Shown here in pieces: positions 18,633 through 27,084 of a stretch of 64,000 bases of DNA (the first letter of the stretch is position 1; every line of letters begins with the position of its first letter). Source of the stretch: Chloroflexota bacterium (lineage in GTDB: Bacteria > Chloroflexota > Anaerolineae > UBA2200); the NCBI GenBank assembly GCA_014360755.1, contig JACIWX010000010.1, positions 1 through 64,000 of the forward strand, in the 5' to 3' direction. A program made the position numbers and the translations under genes. The notes below the pieces were generated by a model. That model ran no database searches. It saw nothing but the letters and a program-made list of their open reading frames with translations, and was not told where the DNA came from.

Positions 18633-18706
18633 TTGGCGATTTTGTGCTAGACTATATACTGACTACTAGATATAGTTATGTATCGCGGTTTGGCTACTAT
18701 ATCTAG
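18633..18706 (+). promoter_or_regulatory. nrdR-nrdD promoter with three NrdR-box-like sites
   Basis: A promoter is seen as TTGGCG (18633-18638), 16 bases and TATACT (18655-18660). Three 10-base sites each match the NrdR box core (CwAtATaTwG) at 9 of 10 positions: CTATATACTG (18652-18661), CTAGATATAG (18666-18675) and CTATATCTAG (18697-18706). The last two belong to a perfect 15-bp inverted repeat, ACTACTAGATATAGT and ACTATATCTAGTAGT. Their centres are 31 bases apart, the three-turn spacing usual for paired NrdR boxes. The first site covers the -10, fitting repression. Confidence 0.82.
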
Positions 18707-18763
18707 TAGTTACTCCTTATTGTTGCTTCCCGTATTGATTCGTGCTTGTAAGGAGAAATTGCC

Positions 18764-19270
18764 ATGCGCTGTCCCTATTGTCAGGAAGGTGATTCTCGTG
18801 TCATTGACACCCGCGAAGTGGGAAATACGATCCGACGACGCCGTGAGTGCCCAAGGTGCGGACAACGGTTCACTACTTATGAACGCCTTTCACCCGTGAG
18901 TTTGCTTGTTGTGAAGCGCGATGGCCGTCGTGAGCCTTTTGACCGTGAGAAATTGTACCTGGGCATCTACAAAGCCTGTGCCAAGCGTCCTATCTCCGAA
19001 GAGCAGATTGAGAAGTTGGTTGGCCATATCGAGAGTGAACTGTTCGCTTTGGGCAAAGCAGAGGTAGAGAGCAAGGTCATTGGTGAGATGGTCATGGAGC
19101 AATTACGGGATTTGGATGACGTGGCCTATGTGCGTTTTGCCTCTGTCTACCGACGCTTCAAAGATGTCAACGGGCTGGTGGAAGAAATTAAGGAGTTCAA
19201 GAAGTGGAAGCAGCGCGGTGAGCCCGTTGCGGCTGCAGCGAAGAAGGGCAAGCGCACCAAGCGCTCATAA
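18764..19270 (+). CDS. nrdR: NrdR, ATP/dATP-sensing repressor of ribonucleotide reductase genes
   Basis: Zinc-ribbon plus ATP-cone repressor. Cysteines C3, C6, C29 and C32 (MRCPYC ... CPRCG) form the zinc ribbon, followed by RRRRECPRCGQRFTTYER for DNA contact. The ATP cone starts near residue 47 (VVKRDGRREPFDREKL). The protein has 168 residues, about 15 more than usual because of a Lys-rich tail. NrdR boxes lie just upstream, so it likely represses its own gene and nrdD. AAGGAG precedes the ATG. Confidence 0.97.
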   Translation: MRCPYCQEGDSRVIDTREVGNTIRRRRECPRCGQRFTTYERLSPVSLLVVKRDGRREPFDREKLYLGIYKACAKRPISEEQIEKLVGHIESELFALGKAEVESKVIGEMVMEQLRDLDDVAYVRFASVYRRFKDVNGLVEEIKEFKKWKQRGEPVAAAAKKGKRTKRS

Positions 19271-19321
19271 CCGCACCGGCGAAATTCCCTAACGAAGAAG
19301 AATGAGTGTGGAGAGGCAATC

Positions 19322-21388
19322 ATGGACGTTATTGATGCATCCGTGCAAGAAGAGCGGCAAACGAAAACGAGTATTGCCTTCGTGCAGAAACGAGATGGGC
19401 GCATTGTGCCCTTTGATCAAAAGCGCATTGACGCAGCGATCTTGCGCGCATTTAAGGCTGTTGGCATGGGAGAGCCGAAGGAGCGTGTCCAAGAATTATC
19501 GCAGCGTGTGGTCGAACTTCTGGTGCAACGCTTTGGCACCGATGCCCGTCCCCATGTGGAGCAGATACAAGATGTCGTAGAGGAAGTGTTGATTCTGGCT
19601 GGGGAAGCCAAGGTCGCCAAGGCGTACATCCTGTACCGTCAGCAACGCTCTGAAGTGCGCGATACAACCTATCTATTGTTGGATGGCATGAAGCTGGTGG
19701 ATGATTACATTGATCGCGCCGATTGGCGCGTCAGCGAGAATGCCAACATGAACTACTCGCTGCAGGGTCTGAATTTCTATGTGGCATCGAGCATCGCCGC
19801 CAAGTATTGGCTAAACAAAATCTATCCCATCGAAGTGCGGCAGTGCCATCTGGAAGGGGATTTTCACATCCACGACCTGGGCATGTTGGCGACGTACTGT
19901 TGCGGCTGGGACTTACAGGATTTGCTGATCAGAGGGTTTGGCGGAGTGCCGGCAAAGTTGGAAAGCAAGCCGCCTAAGCATTTGCGCACTGCCCTGGGGC
20001 AGTTAATCAACTTTTTCTACACAGTGCAAGGGGAATCAGCGGGCGCGCAGGCTGTCTCCAATTTCGATACGCTGTTAGCGCCTTTTGTGCGCTACGATGG
20101 CTTGTCCTACCCAGCCGTGAAGCAGGCGATGCAGGAATTTGTTTTCAACATCAACGTGCCCACACGGGTAGGTTTCCAGACGCCTTTTACCAATGTTACA
20201 CTGGACCTCACGCCACCAAGTACCTTGGCGGATGCGCCAGTTATCGTGGGAGGGGAGCCACGCTCCGAAACCTATGGCGATTTCCAATATGAGATGGATC
20301 TCATCAACCGCGCTTTCGCTGAGGTGCTGTTGGAAGGCGACGCACGCGGGCGTGTATTTACTTTCCCCATTCCGACTTATAATATCACGCGGGATTTCGA
20401 TTGGGACAACCCAGTGCTAGAACCGTTGTGGCAGGTCACAGCCAAGTACGGCATCCCCTATTTTGCCAACTTTATCAACAGCGACCTGAAACCAGAAGAC
20501 GCCCGCTCCATGTGCTGCCGCTTGCGCTTGGACAACCGCGAACTGCGCAAGCGCGGCGGAGGGCTGTTCGGTGCCAATCCACTCACAGGCAGTATCGGCG
20601 TGGTAACAATCAACCTGCCGCGTATTGGCTACCGCGCCACCAGCGAGGATGACCTGTTCTATCGCCTTGCTCACATCATGGAAGTTGCCCGCACTTCATT
20701 GGAGATCAAGCGCAAGGTGCTGGTGCGGCATACAGAGCAGGGACTCTATCCGTACAGCAGGTACTATTTGCAGCCTGTGCGCGATAGTTTGGGGTCCTAT
20801 TGGGCGAATCATTTCTCGACAATCGGTATCGTGGGCATGAACGAATGTTGCCTCAACTTTTTGGGCGTTGGGATTGGGCATCCCGAAGGGCGGGATCTGG
20901 CTATCCGTGTGCTGCAATTTATGCGCCAAAAACTGCAAGACTTTCAAAGTGAAACAGGACATTTGTATAACCTGGAAGCTACGCCAGCAGAGAGCGCGAG
21001 TTACCGCTTGGCGAAGGCAGATCGGAAGCAATACCCGGACATCATCACTGCAGGGACGAAGGAGACGCCCTACTATACCAATTCCACGCACCTGCCCGTG
21101 GGGTTCACCGATGACCTGTTCCAGGCTCTGGAGCACCAAGATGAACTGCAGACGCTGTACACGGGAGGGACAGTTTTCCACGCTTTTCTCGGCGAGCAGA
21201 TTGATGACTGGCGCCAGGCACGGTTGCTGGTGCGCCGCATCGCAGAACGTTACCACCTGCCTTACTTTACGCTCACGCCGACTTTCAGTATCTGCCCCGT
21301 GCATGGATATCTGCCGGGAGCGCATCGTTACTGCCCCTATGAGCATACGGCGGATGAACTGGAGCGTTGGGGAGTCGTGGTAGCGTAA
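19322..21388 (+). CDS. nrdD: Anaerobic (class III) ribonucleoside-triphosphate reductase, main subunit without the glycyl-radical domain
   Basis: Catalytic body of the oxygen-sensitive reductase that makes dNTPs from NTPs. An N-terminal ATP cone (FVQKRDGRIVPFDQKRIDAAI, residues about 21-110) is followed by the 10-stranded barrel. The stretch MCCRLRLDNRELRKRGGG near residue 395 is a candidate for the active-site thiol region. The protein (688 residues) ends at SICPVHGYLPGAHRYCPYEH plus 15 residues, just where the C-terminal zinc/glycyl-radical domain should continue. That part is encoded separately, 33 bases downstream. The single-frame body shows no sign of decay. Confidence 0.95.
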   Translation: MDVIDASVQEERQTKTSIAFVQKRDGRIVPFDQKRIDAAILRAFKAVGMGEPKERVQELSQRVVELLVQRFGTDARPHVEQIQDVVEEVLILAGEAKVAKAYILYRQQRSEVRDTTYLLLDGMKLVDDYIDRADWRVSENANMNYSLQGLNFYVASSIAAKYWLNKIYPIEVRQCHLEGDFHIHDLGMLATYCCGWDLQDLLIRGFGGVPAKLESKPPKHLRTALGQLINFFYTVQGESAGAQAVSNFDTLLAPFVRYDGLSYPAVKQAMQEFVFNINVPTRVGFQTPFTNVTLDLTPPSTLADAPVIVGGEPRSETYGDFQYEMDLINRAFAEVLLEGDARGRVFTFPIPTYNITRDFDWDNPVLEPLWQVTAKYGIPYFANFINSDLKPEDARSMCCRLRLDNRELRKRGGGLFGANPLTGSIGVVTINLPRIGYRATSEDDLFYRLAHIMEVARTSLEIKRKVLVRHTEQGLYPYSRYYLQPVRDSLGSYWANHFSTIGIVGMNECCLNFLGVGIGHPEGRDLAIRVLQFMRQKLQDFQSETGHLYNLEATPAESASYRLAKADRKQYPDIITAGTKETPYYTNSTHLPVGFTDDLFQALEHQDELQTLYTGGTVFHAFLGEQIDDWRQARLLVRRIAERYHLPYFTLTPTFSICPVHGYLPGAHRYCPYEHTADELERWGVVVA

Positions 21389-21421
21389 TGTTTTGTGCAT
21401 TCTAAATATGGAGGCTGACAC

Positions 21422-21601
21422 ATGGCAGACGATAGACAAGAAAGGACATCCATGTCCGTGAAGCGCATACCTTGTGAAGTGTATTCGCGCATTGTGGGCT
21501 ATTTGCGCCCAGTGCAGAATTGGAACAAGGGCAAGCAGCAGGAATTTGCCGAGCGCAAACCATACACCATACCAGAGCAGGCAGAACCCAGCAAAGAATA
21601 G
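21422..21601 (+). CDS. Stand-alone glycyl-radical domain of class III ribonucleotide reductase (59 residues)
   Basis: A 59-residue frame starting at ATG with a strong GGAGG (21410-21414) and a 7-base spacer. Its centre, CEVYSRIVGYLRPVQNWNKG followed by KQQEFAERKPY, is the glycyl-radical motif normally at the end of NrdD. The radical glycine would be G26 in RIVGYL. Only one Cys (C18) is present, against the paired cysteines of a complete C-terminal zinc site; the other ligands would come from the end of the main subunit. The in-frame stop and fresh ribosome site argue for a true split gene rather than a sequencing frameshift. The two proteins would have to assemble, much as YfiD complements pyruvate formate-lyase. 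Confidence 0.88.
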   Translation: MADDRQERTSMSVKRIPCEVYSRIVGYLRPVQNWNKGKQQEFAERKPYTIPEQAEPSKE

Positions 21602-21663
21602 AATATGGCGACCTGCTTGAGAGCGTTGCTTATCACTCATCACTCGTTACTTCTCAGTGACAG

Positions 21664-22389
21664 GTGCATATAAAAGCAGTTTTGCCCACTTCCCTAATCG
21701 AATACCCTGGTCATATCGCCACCGTACTCTATGTTGGCGGGTGCAATTTCCGCTGTCCTTATTGCTACAATGTGGATTTGGTATTGCGTCCCGCGCAATT
21801 GCCCGGCATCGAGCCATCTGAGGTGCTGCAGCGCTTGGAAGCGCGGCATGGATTTGTGGATGGCGTGGCCATCACTGGCGGTGAGCCAACTTTGCAGCCT
21901 GATTTGACCGCATTTCTAAGTGATCTACGCCGCCTCGGCTTGGCTATTAAGCTGGACACCAATGGCTACTTGCCTGATGTATTGCAGGCGTGCCTGCAGC
22001 AAGGCATAGTGGACTATGTCGCGATGGACATCAAAAGCAGCCTGTCAAAATACGAGCAGGCGGCAGGCGTGGCGGTGGACGTAGAGCGTCTGCGGCAGTC
22101 TATCGAACTCTTGCTTCATGCGGACATCGAATACGAATTCCGCACCACTGTAGTGCCAGGCTTGGTAGACTTGCCAGACGTACAAGCCATCGTTGGACTC
22201 ATCGCAGGTGCTAAGCGGTATTACCTGCAGTATTTCCTCCCTGTCGCCACGGTCGGCTGGGGCGAGGATATCCCCGTTGGTTCCCCCTCACCTGACGTGA
22301 TGCAGCGCATGGCAGATATCGCGCGAGGCGCAGTGGCAGAAGTGGGCATTCGGGGACAAGCGCTGCTGCCTGAGACCATCCAGCCGTGA
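21664..22389 (+). CDS. nrdG: NrdG-type radical SAM activase of anaerobic ribonucleotide reductase
   Basis: Radical SAM protein of 241 residues. The Fe-S motif C27-N-F-R-C31-P-Y-C34 (CxxxCxxC) and AITGGEPTLQ downstream are those of the NrdG/PflA group. It would use SAM to place the radical on the glycine of the small neighbouring protein. The start is GTG with a weak ribosome site. The length matches the longer anaerobic activases rather than the 154-residue E. coli NrdG. The 62 bases before it hold no other gene. Confidence 0.88.
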   Translation: MHIKAVLPTSLIEYPGHIATVLYVGGCNFRCPYCYNVDLVLRPAQLPGIEPSEVLQRLEARHGFVDGVAITGGEPTLQPDLTAFLSDLRRLGLAIKLDTNGYLPDVLQACLQQGIVDYVAMDIKSSLSKYEQAAGVAVDVERLRQSIELLLHADIEYEFRTTVVPGLVDLPDVQAIVGLIAGAKRYYLQYFLPVATVGWGEDIPVGSPSPDVMQRMADIARGAVAEVGIRGQALLPETIQP

Positions 22390-22452
22390 TGGATTCTGCA
22401 TTGGGAAAGGCTATGGATCTCACCAGAGATTGCCCAGATCAAGGAGGCGAGA

Positions 22453-22869
22453 ATGAGGCTCTGTAGTGCTTGTTTATTAGGCATAAAATGTAGGTACGAT
22501 GGCGAGAGTAATCCAACTGCCCAGGTCCTCAAGCTGCTTTCACAAGAAGTTCTTATCCCTGTATGTCCGGAGCAATTAGGGGGACTACCCACCCCCAGAG
22601 AACCGGCGGAGCCAAGAGGAGAGAGAATTGTTGCGGTGTCGGGGAGGGATGTGACCGAGAATTTTGAGAAAGGAGCTCACCAAGTTTTGTATTTGGCAAT
22701 ACTATTTGGTATTAAAGAAGCGATCCTCAAACAAGGAAGTCCGTCCTGTGGCTGTGGGCAAATCTATGACATGAAAGGAAATGTCATCGCAAGGGACGGC
22801 GTTACTACATCCTTGCTAAAAAAACACGGCATGAAGGTGATATCCGAGCAGGACTTGCCGCATTCTTAG
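22453..22869 (+). CDS. DUF523 family protein
   Basis: Small Cys-rich cytoplasmic protein of 138 residues. CSACLLGIKCRYDG near the N-terminus, IPVCPEQLGGLPTPREPAE and GSPSCGCGQIYD are the family landmarks. The conserved cysteines suggest metal or thiol chemistry, but the function is unknown. The start is ATG after AAGGAGG. Codon use is more A/T-rich (AAA, AGA, GGA, CTA) than in the neighbours, hinting at different origin. It marks the border between the nrd block and the nucleoside island. The following 126 bases are empty. Confidence 0.85.
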   Translation: MRLCSACLLGIKCRYDGESNPTAQVLKLLSQEVLIPVCPEQLGGLPTPREPAEPRGERIVAVSGRDVTENFEKGAHQVLYLAILFGIKEAILKQGSPSCGCGQIYDMKGNVIARDGVTTSLLKKHGMKVISEQDLPHS

Positions 22870-22995
22870 TGGCTCATTTTCGTTCGTCACTGCTTGCTGG
22901 CCTTGTCGCTTTTGGATTTCAGTGCGAGGGTTTGGGGCAACAATTATTTCGCTACCCGCAATTTCTAGAGAGGTATAACCGGTAAGAGTGGTGCC

Positions 22996-24021
22996 ATGCC
23001 CCAGGTAATTGCTTTAGGGGACATCAACTTGGATATTGTTGCGCACATGGCTTATTACCCTCCTCGCGGTGGAGAGGGGATAACTTCCCAATGTTGCCTG
23101 CGCTTAGGCGGATCGGCAGCTAATACTGCTTTCGTATTGGCGTGTTGTGGCATGGAGACCGCGATCATTGGGCGAGTAGGTACAGACCCGCTTGGTCAAC
23201 AACTGTTAGCTGACCTACGGGCAGGAGGAGTGGATGTTAGTCTCGTGCAAAGTGATCCCGACAAGACCACGGGGGTGGTATTTGTGGCGGTTACTCCTGA
23301 CGGTGAACGCACGATGTTTGGTTCCCGCGGCGCTAATGTACGTCTTGATTTCCAAGGTTTCCCACCAATCCAGTGGGGTAGAGTGCATCATTTTCATCTG
23401 TCAGGTTATGCCCTATTGGAAGCTCCACAGCGAGAAGTAGCGCTTTGTGCTATGGATGCGGCTTGCCGCTCTGGACTGAGCGTTTCCCTTGATGCTGGGG
23501 TAATCACTTTGATGCAACAGAACAGCTTGATTCGCTCCCTGTTGCCCAGAATAGACCTATTCCTGCCCAGCCTAGACGAAGCGGAGTTGCTCACTGGTAC
23601 GCGCGATGCGGAGATGGCTGTCATCAAACTGCGCGAGCAAGGAGTGAAAGCGATAGCCCTCAAATTGGGTGGAAAGGGGTGCATGGTAGGCGTAGAAGAA
23701 GGCAATTTTTCAGTTCCTCCCTTTGCCGTCGAGGTGCGAGATACTACAGGGGCGGGTGATGCTTTCAATGCCGGGCTTATAGCTGGTCGCCTGAAAGGGT
23801 TAAGTTGGCGAGCCGCAGCTTTATGGGGTAATGCCCTGGGAGCTCTTGTTGCCCATGCGGGCATTAACAAAGAAGTCATTGGCCGCGAAGCCGTGGCTGC
23901 TTTTCTGCATCAATCGCGGAACCAATCCACCTGGATGGATTGGCAATGCGAATTTGATACAATTATTCAGCTACTAAAAGGAGGTGGACATGGTGGTGGA
24001 ATGGCGAGAACGATTGGATAG
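22996..24021 (+). CDS. PfkB-family carbohydrate or nucleoside kinase
   Basis: Ribokinase-fold kinase of 341 residues. The glycine-rich LGGSAANTAFVLACCG near the N-terminus and DTTGAGDAFNAG near the C-terminus (catalytic Asp in GAGD) are both intact. The sequence resembles ribokinase or ribosyl kinases, but the substrate cannot be read from it. It is the first gene of the island, and its end overlaps the BtpA gene by 32 bases. A Gly/His-rich tail (GGGHGGG) is encoded over the next gene's ribosome site, an odd but common result of gene overlap. Confidence 0.88.
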   Translation: MPQVIALGDINLDIVAHMAYYPPRGGEGITSQCCLRLGGSAANTAFVLACCGMETAIIGRVGTDPLGQQLLADLRAGGVDVSLVQSDPDKTTGVVFVAVTPDGERTMFGSRGANVRLDFQGFPPIQWGRVHHFHLSGYALLEAPQREVALCAMDAACRSGLSVSLDAGVITLMQQNSLIRSLLPRIDLFLPSLDEAELLTGTRDAEMAVIKLREQGVKAIALKLGGKGCMVGVEEGNFSVPPFAVEVRDTTGAGDAFNAGLIAGRLKGLSWRAAALWGNALGALVAHAGINKEVIGREAVAAFLHQSRNQSTWMDWQCEFDTIIQLLKGGGHGGGMARTIG

Positions 24022-24856
24022 CGTGCGGATCAAGTCGTTGGAAGACTTTTTTGGCGTGCGAAAACCCATTATTGGAATGGTGCACCTGTGGCCGTTACCT
24101 GGAGCACCTGGCTATACCGGGTATGGGATGCAACGCATCATAGATGAGGCACTGCGTGATGCTGAGACTCTAATTGAGGGAGGGGTAGATGCGTTGCTGG
24201 TGGAGAACATGTGGGATTTGCCATACTACACCCAGCATGGCATCCCACCAGAAGAGATGACCGCTCAGGCAGTTGCTGCACATGCTGTCGTTGAGGCGGT
24301 AGATGTACCGGTAGGGATCAATGTGGTTCATAACGGCGGTCGGGTAACCCTGGCGATTGCTGTAGCTGCAGGGGCCAAGTTCATCCGGGTGTGTCTGCTT
24401 ACCGGCGCTCAAGTGTGGGATACAGGCGAATTTGACCATGGCTGTGCGGCGGAGCTTCTGCGCGTTCGCCAGGCTCTGCAAGCCGAGCATGTCAAAATCT
24501 TCGCCGATGTGGACAAGAAACATTCCGTACGCTTTCCGGGCATTGATCTGGCTACCCATATTGAGTGGACTGAGTTCTATCAGGCTGATGCCTTGATTGT
24601 CTCTGGGAAAATGACTGGGGCTGCACCTGAGCTAGAGAAAGTACGCCTTGCAAGGCAATTGGCCACACGGCCCATTCTGATGGGTAGCGGGACGAGCGCT
24701 GATAACATTGCTGACTTCTTGCAATACGCTGATGGCGCCATTGTTGGCTCCAGCTTGAAAAAAGATGGCATCGCTGAAAACCCAGTGGATCTGGAGCGGG
24801 TAAAGCGCTATATGGAGATAGTGCATCGTGTACGTGGCACTTGCGGCAACTCTTAA
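23990..24856 (+). CDS. BtpA/SgcQ-family TIM-barrel protein
   Basis: 288-residue protein of the BtpA family, named for a cyanobacterial photosystem I factor but found widely next to sugar and nucleoside genes. Typical stretches are KPIIGMVHLWPLPGAPGY, GGVDALLVENMWDLPY, VPVGINVVHNGG and the phosphate-binding-like ends ILMGSGTSADN and GAIVGSSLKKDG. I take ATG 23990, 5 bases after GGAGG. Coupled to the PfkB kinase by overlap, it probably acts on a phosphorylated product, perhaps as an aldolase or isomerase. That role is inference. Confidence 0.87.
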   Translation: MVVEWRERLDSVRIKSLEDFFGVRKPIIGMVHLWPLPGAPGYTGYGMQRIIDEALRDAETLIEGGVDALLVENMWDLPYYTQHGIPPEEMTAQAVAAHAVVEAVDVPVGINVVHNGGRVTLAIAVAAGAKFIRVCLLTGAQVWDTGEFDHGCAAELLRVRQALQAEHVKIFADVDKKHSVRFPGIDLATHIEWTEFYQADALIVSGKMTGAAPELEKVRLARQLATRPILMGSGTSADNIADFLQYADGAIVGSSLKKDGIAENPVDLERVKRYMEIVHRVRGTCGNS

Positions 24857-24899
24857 GGCATTGAAAACCTGATTTGAACTCAACAAGCGCAAGCGAGAT

Positions 24900-24950
24900 T
24901 TGACAGACTCGCCTTTTTGTGCTACAATGGTGGTTGGGTCGTACCAACCA
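24900..24950 (+). promoter_or_regulatory. Promoter and operator of the gntR-led operon
   Basis: Consensus-like TTGACA (24900-24905), 17 bases and TACAAT (24923-24928). Right after the -10 lies an inverted repeat TGGTTGG (24931-24937) and CCAACCA (24944-24950) with a 6-base centre. Sitting on the start site, it is well placed as the binding site of the GntR protein encoded 27 bases downstream. Binding is inferred. Confidence 0.78.
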
Positions 24951-24977
24951 CCCAACCACTTCCTCAAGGGTGAGGTT

Positions 24978-25745
24978 ATGGCACAACTTGATCGGCAAAG
25001 CTTTGAACCCCTCTATCATCAAGTGGCAGAAATTATCCGAGGGGCAATTGAATCAGGCGAGTTGCCTGTGGGCACTCGGGTGCCATCGGAGCGGGAGTTG
25101 ATTCAAAAGTACGAGATCAGCCGGAACACGGCGCGTCGGGCATTGGATACGTTGGCCAGGGAGGGCCTGATCTATTTTGTGCAAGGCCGTGGCACGTTTG
25201 TTGCTCCAAATAAAATGCAGCATGGGCTGGCGCGCCTGAGTGGTTTTACCGAGGACATGATCCGTGCCGGATTAAAGCCCAGTTCCCGCCTCCTCAAGAT
25301 GCAGTTGATTCCTCCATCGCCCAAAGTGGCCCGTTGTCTCCATTTGCTCCCCGGTCAACAAGTGATCTACATCGAGCGCTTGCGCTTGGCAGATGACCAA
25401 CCTATGGCTCTGAATACCTCTTATATCCCATATCATTTATGCCCCCAGTTGCTCCAGGAGGACCTGGAAAACGATTCCCTCTTCCGCTTGTTGGAGGAAA
25501 AATACGGCCTGCGTCTATGGCGATCCGAACAGGTTATTCGTCCTGCCATCGCTACCGAATATGAGGCGGAGCTGTTAGGGGTAGCGCTTTATACTCCTTT
25601 GTTGTTGGCGGAAGGAACTACGTACCTGAAAGAGGATATTCCCATCGAGTATATGACCATCCTTTACCGTGGTGACCGCTATGAGTTTGTCATTCACATG
25701 ACGCGTGATGCTCCAATTCAGGTTACGAGAGGAGCGGAGAAATGA
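24978..25745 (+). CDS. GntR-family (HutC subfamily) transcriptional regulator
   Basis: 255 residues: an N-terminal winged helix (PLYHQVAEIIRGAIESGEL, then SERELIQKYEISRNTARRAL) followed by a UTRA effector domain (LSGFTEDMIRAGLKPSSRLL ... EYMTILYRGDRYEFVI). HutC-type proteins sense small metabolites and repress nearby genes. The start is the ATG after GGGTGAGG; a longer frame from 24900 would read through the promoter. ATGA overlap joins it to purD. By position it should control the nucleoside uptake genes. Confidence 0.93.
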   Translation: MAQLDRQSFEPLYHQVAEIIRGAIESGELPVGTRVPSERELIQKYEISRNTARRALDTLAREGLIYFVQGRGTFVAPNKMQHGLARLSGFTEDMIRAGLKPSSRLLKMQLIPPSPKVARCLHLLPGQQVIYIERLRLADDQPMALNTSYIPYHLCPQLLQEDLENDSLFRLLEEKYGLRLWRSEQVIRPAIATEYEAELLGVALYTPLLLAEGTTYLKEDIPIEYMTILYRGDRYEFVIHMTRDAPIQVTRGAEK

Positions 25746-27061
25746 GGATTGGGCTGGTGGGCGATGGGGGGCGCGAGCATGCCATTGCCGTGGCATTGAC
25801 GTACGCTGACTCAACGGTCGAGCTCTTTGCCTACATGCATCAACCCAATCCTGGCATTGTGGCTTGTGCAAAGGTTATTGCAACTGGCCCGTTGACGGAT
25901 GTCCATGGGGTGGCGAAATTTTTCCAGAAGGCAAAAACAGACGTCATCCTCATTGGCCCAGAGACTCCGCTCGCTGCAGGACTGGTGGATGTGTTGGCAG
26001 CCAAGGGTTTGGCAGCTGTTGGCCCAACAGCAAGGCAAGCCAGGTTAGAGAGTGACAAAGGGTATATGAGGCGTCTTCTGCGTGAGCGGGTGGGGCGTGG
26101 TTATCCGGATTTTTTGGAAGCATCCCATTTATCGGAAGCTGCAGCGTTTATCCGAGATCATGGTAACCAGGTAGCGGTAAAGCCAGTGGGCCTTACCGGC
26201 GGCAAAGGCGTGCGCGTGCTGGGCACGAACCTATCGAGCGCGGAAGAGGCGCTGGCTTATGCCCAAGCGCTCATGAATAGGGATGGGCGGGTACTCCTGG
26301 AGGAGAGGCTTATTGGTGAGGAGTTCTCCTTGATGGCATTCAGCGATGGACAGCATCTCGTGCCCATGCCCTTGGCTCAAGATTTCAAGTACGTCTATGA
26401 TGGTGACCTGGGAGGGATGACTGGTGGCATGGGTGCTTATACCTGTGCCGATGGGCTGTTGCCATTTGTGATGCCCGCCGAATTCCAAACCGCTTGGGAA
26501 CTGCTACAGGATGTCATCGCTACCATAGAAGCCGATACCCAGGAGCCCTATCGCGGTGTCATCTACGGTCAGTTCATGCTCACGGCGAAGGGCCCGCTGA
26601 TTGTGGAATGTAATGTCCGCTTTGGTGATCCCGAAGCGATCAATGTGCTGGCTGTGCTTGATGATAGCCTGGGTAGGTTACTTCCGCATTGGATGGATGG
26701 TACGCTTTCAGAAGTGACTTTTCGCCCTCAAGCCACTGTTTCCAAGTATTTGGTCCCGCCTGGCTATCCTGAATCATCACGTGAGGTGTTTTTCCAACTT
26801 GATTTGTCTCACTTGGAAGAGCAAGGGGTCCACGTGCGTTTTGCCTCCCTCCGACCGACAGATGGGGGCTATTACACAGCATCCTCGCGCACCTTTGCTC
26901 TTCTTGCGCTGGCCGATAGCCCTGACGAGGCTTCTACGCGCATCGAAGAAGCTATTACAGCACTACCTCTTAATGGCTTACATCATCGCCGGGACGTAGG
27001 CGATGCCGAGGTTTTAGCGGCAAAGGTGCGCCGCATGGAGGAGATTCGAGCGGTTTGCTGA
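25742..27061 (+). CDS. purD: Phosphoribosylamine--glycine ligase (PurD), archaeal-like subtype
   Basis: ATP-grasp ligase of 439 residues. LVGDGGREHAIA, the IGPETPLAAGLVD stretch, KPVGLTGGKGV, MTGGMGAY and VECNVRFGDPEA are PurD landmarks. The wording of KPVGLTGGKGV and the overall layout look to me closer to archaeal PurD than to E. coli PurD. In purine synthesis it joins glycine to phosphoribosylamine. Finding it coupled to a GntR repressor and a nucleoside-uptake operon, away from other pur genes, raises the chance that it acts on another amine-ribose phosphate. Family call is firm, substrate less so. Confidence 0.82.
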   Translation: MRIGLVGDGGREHAIAVALTYADSTVELFAYMHQPNPGIVACAKVIATGPLTDVHGVAKFFQKAKTDVILIGPETPLAAGLVDVLAAKGLAAVGPTARQARLESDKGYMRRLLRERVGRGYPDFLEASHLSEAAAFIRDHGNQVAVKPVGLTGGKGVRVLGTNLSSAEEALAYAQALMNRDGRVLLEERLIGEEFSLMAFSDGQHLVPMPLAQDFKYVYDGDLGGMTGGMGAYTCADGLLPFVMPAEFQTAWELLQDVIATIEADTQEPYRGVIYGQFMLTAKGPLIVECNVRFGDPEAINVLAVLDDSLGRLLPHWMDGTLSEVTFRPQATVSKYLVPPGYPESSREVFFQLDLSHLEEQGVHVRFASLRPTDGGYYTASSRTFALLALADSPDEASTRIEEAITALPLNGLHHRRDVGDAEVLAAKVRRMEEIRAVC

Positions 27062-27084
27062 CATTATGACTCAACGCGGTGACG

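Noticed and set aside
21340-21430. Sequencing frameshift as the cause of the nrdD split
   Set aside because: A stop, a 33-base gap and a well-spaced GGAGG-ATG lie between the two parts; a single indel would not create these. It cannot be fully excluded without reads or relatives.
18538-21660. Possible second dispersed repeat of CACTCGTTRCTT type (18538-18549 and about 21643-21652)
   Set aside because: Only short, degenerate similarity between two places; not enough to define a repeat family.
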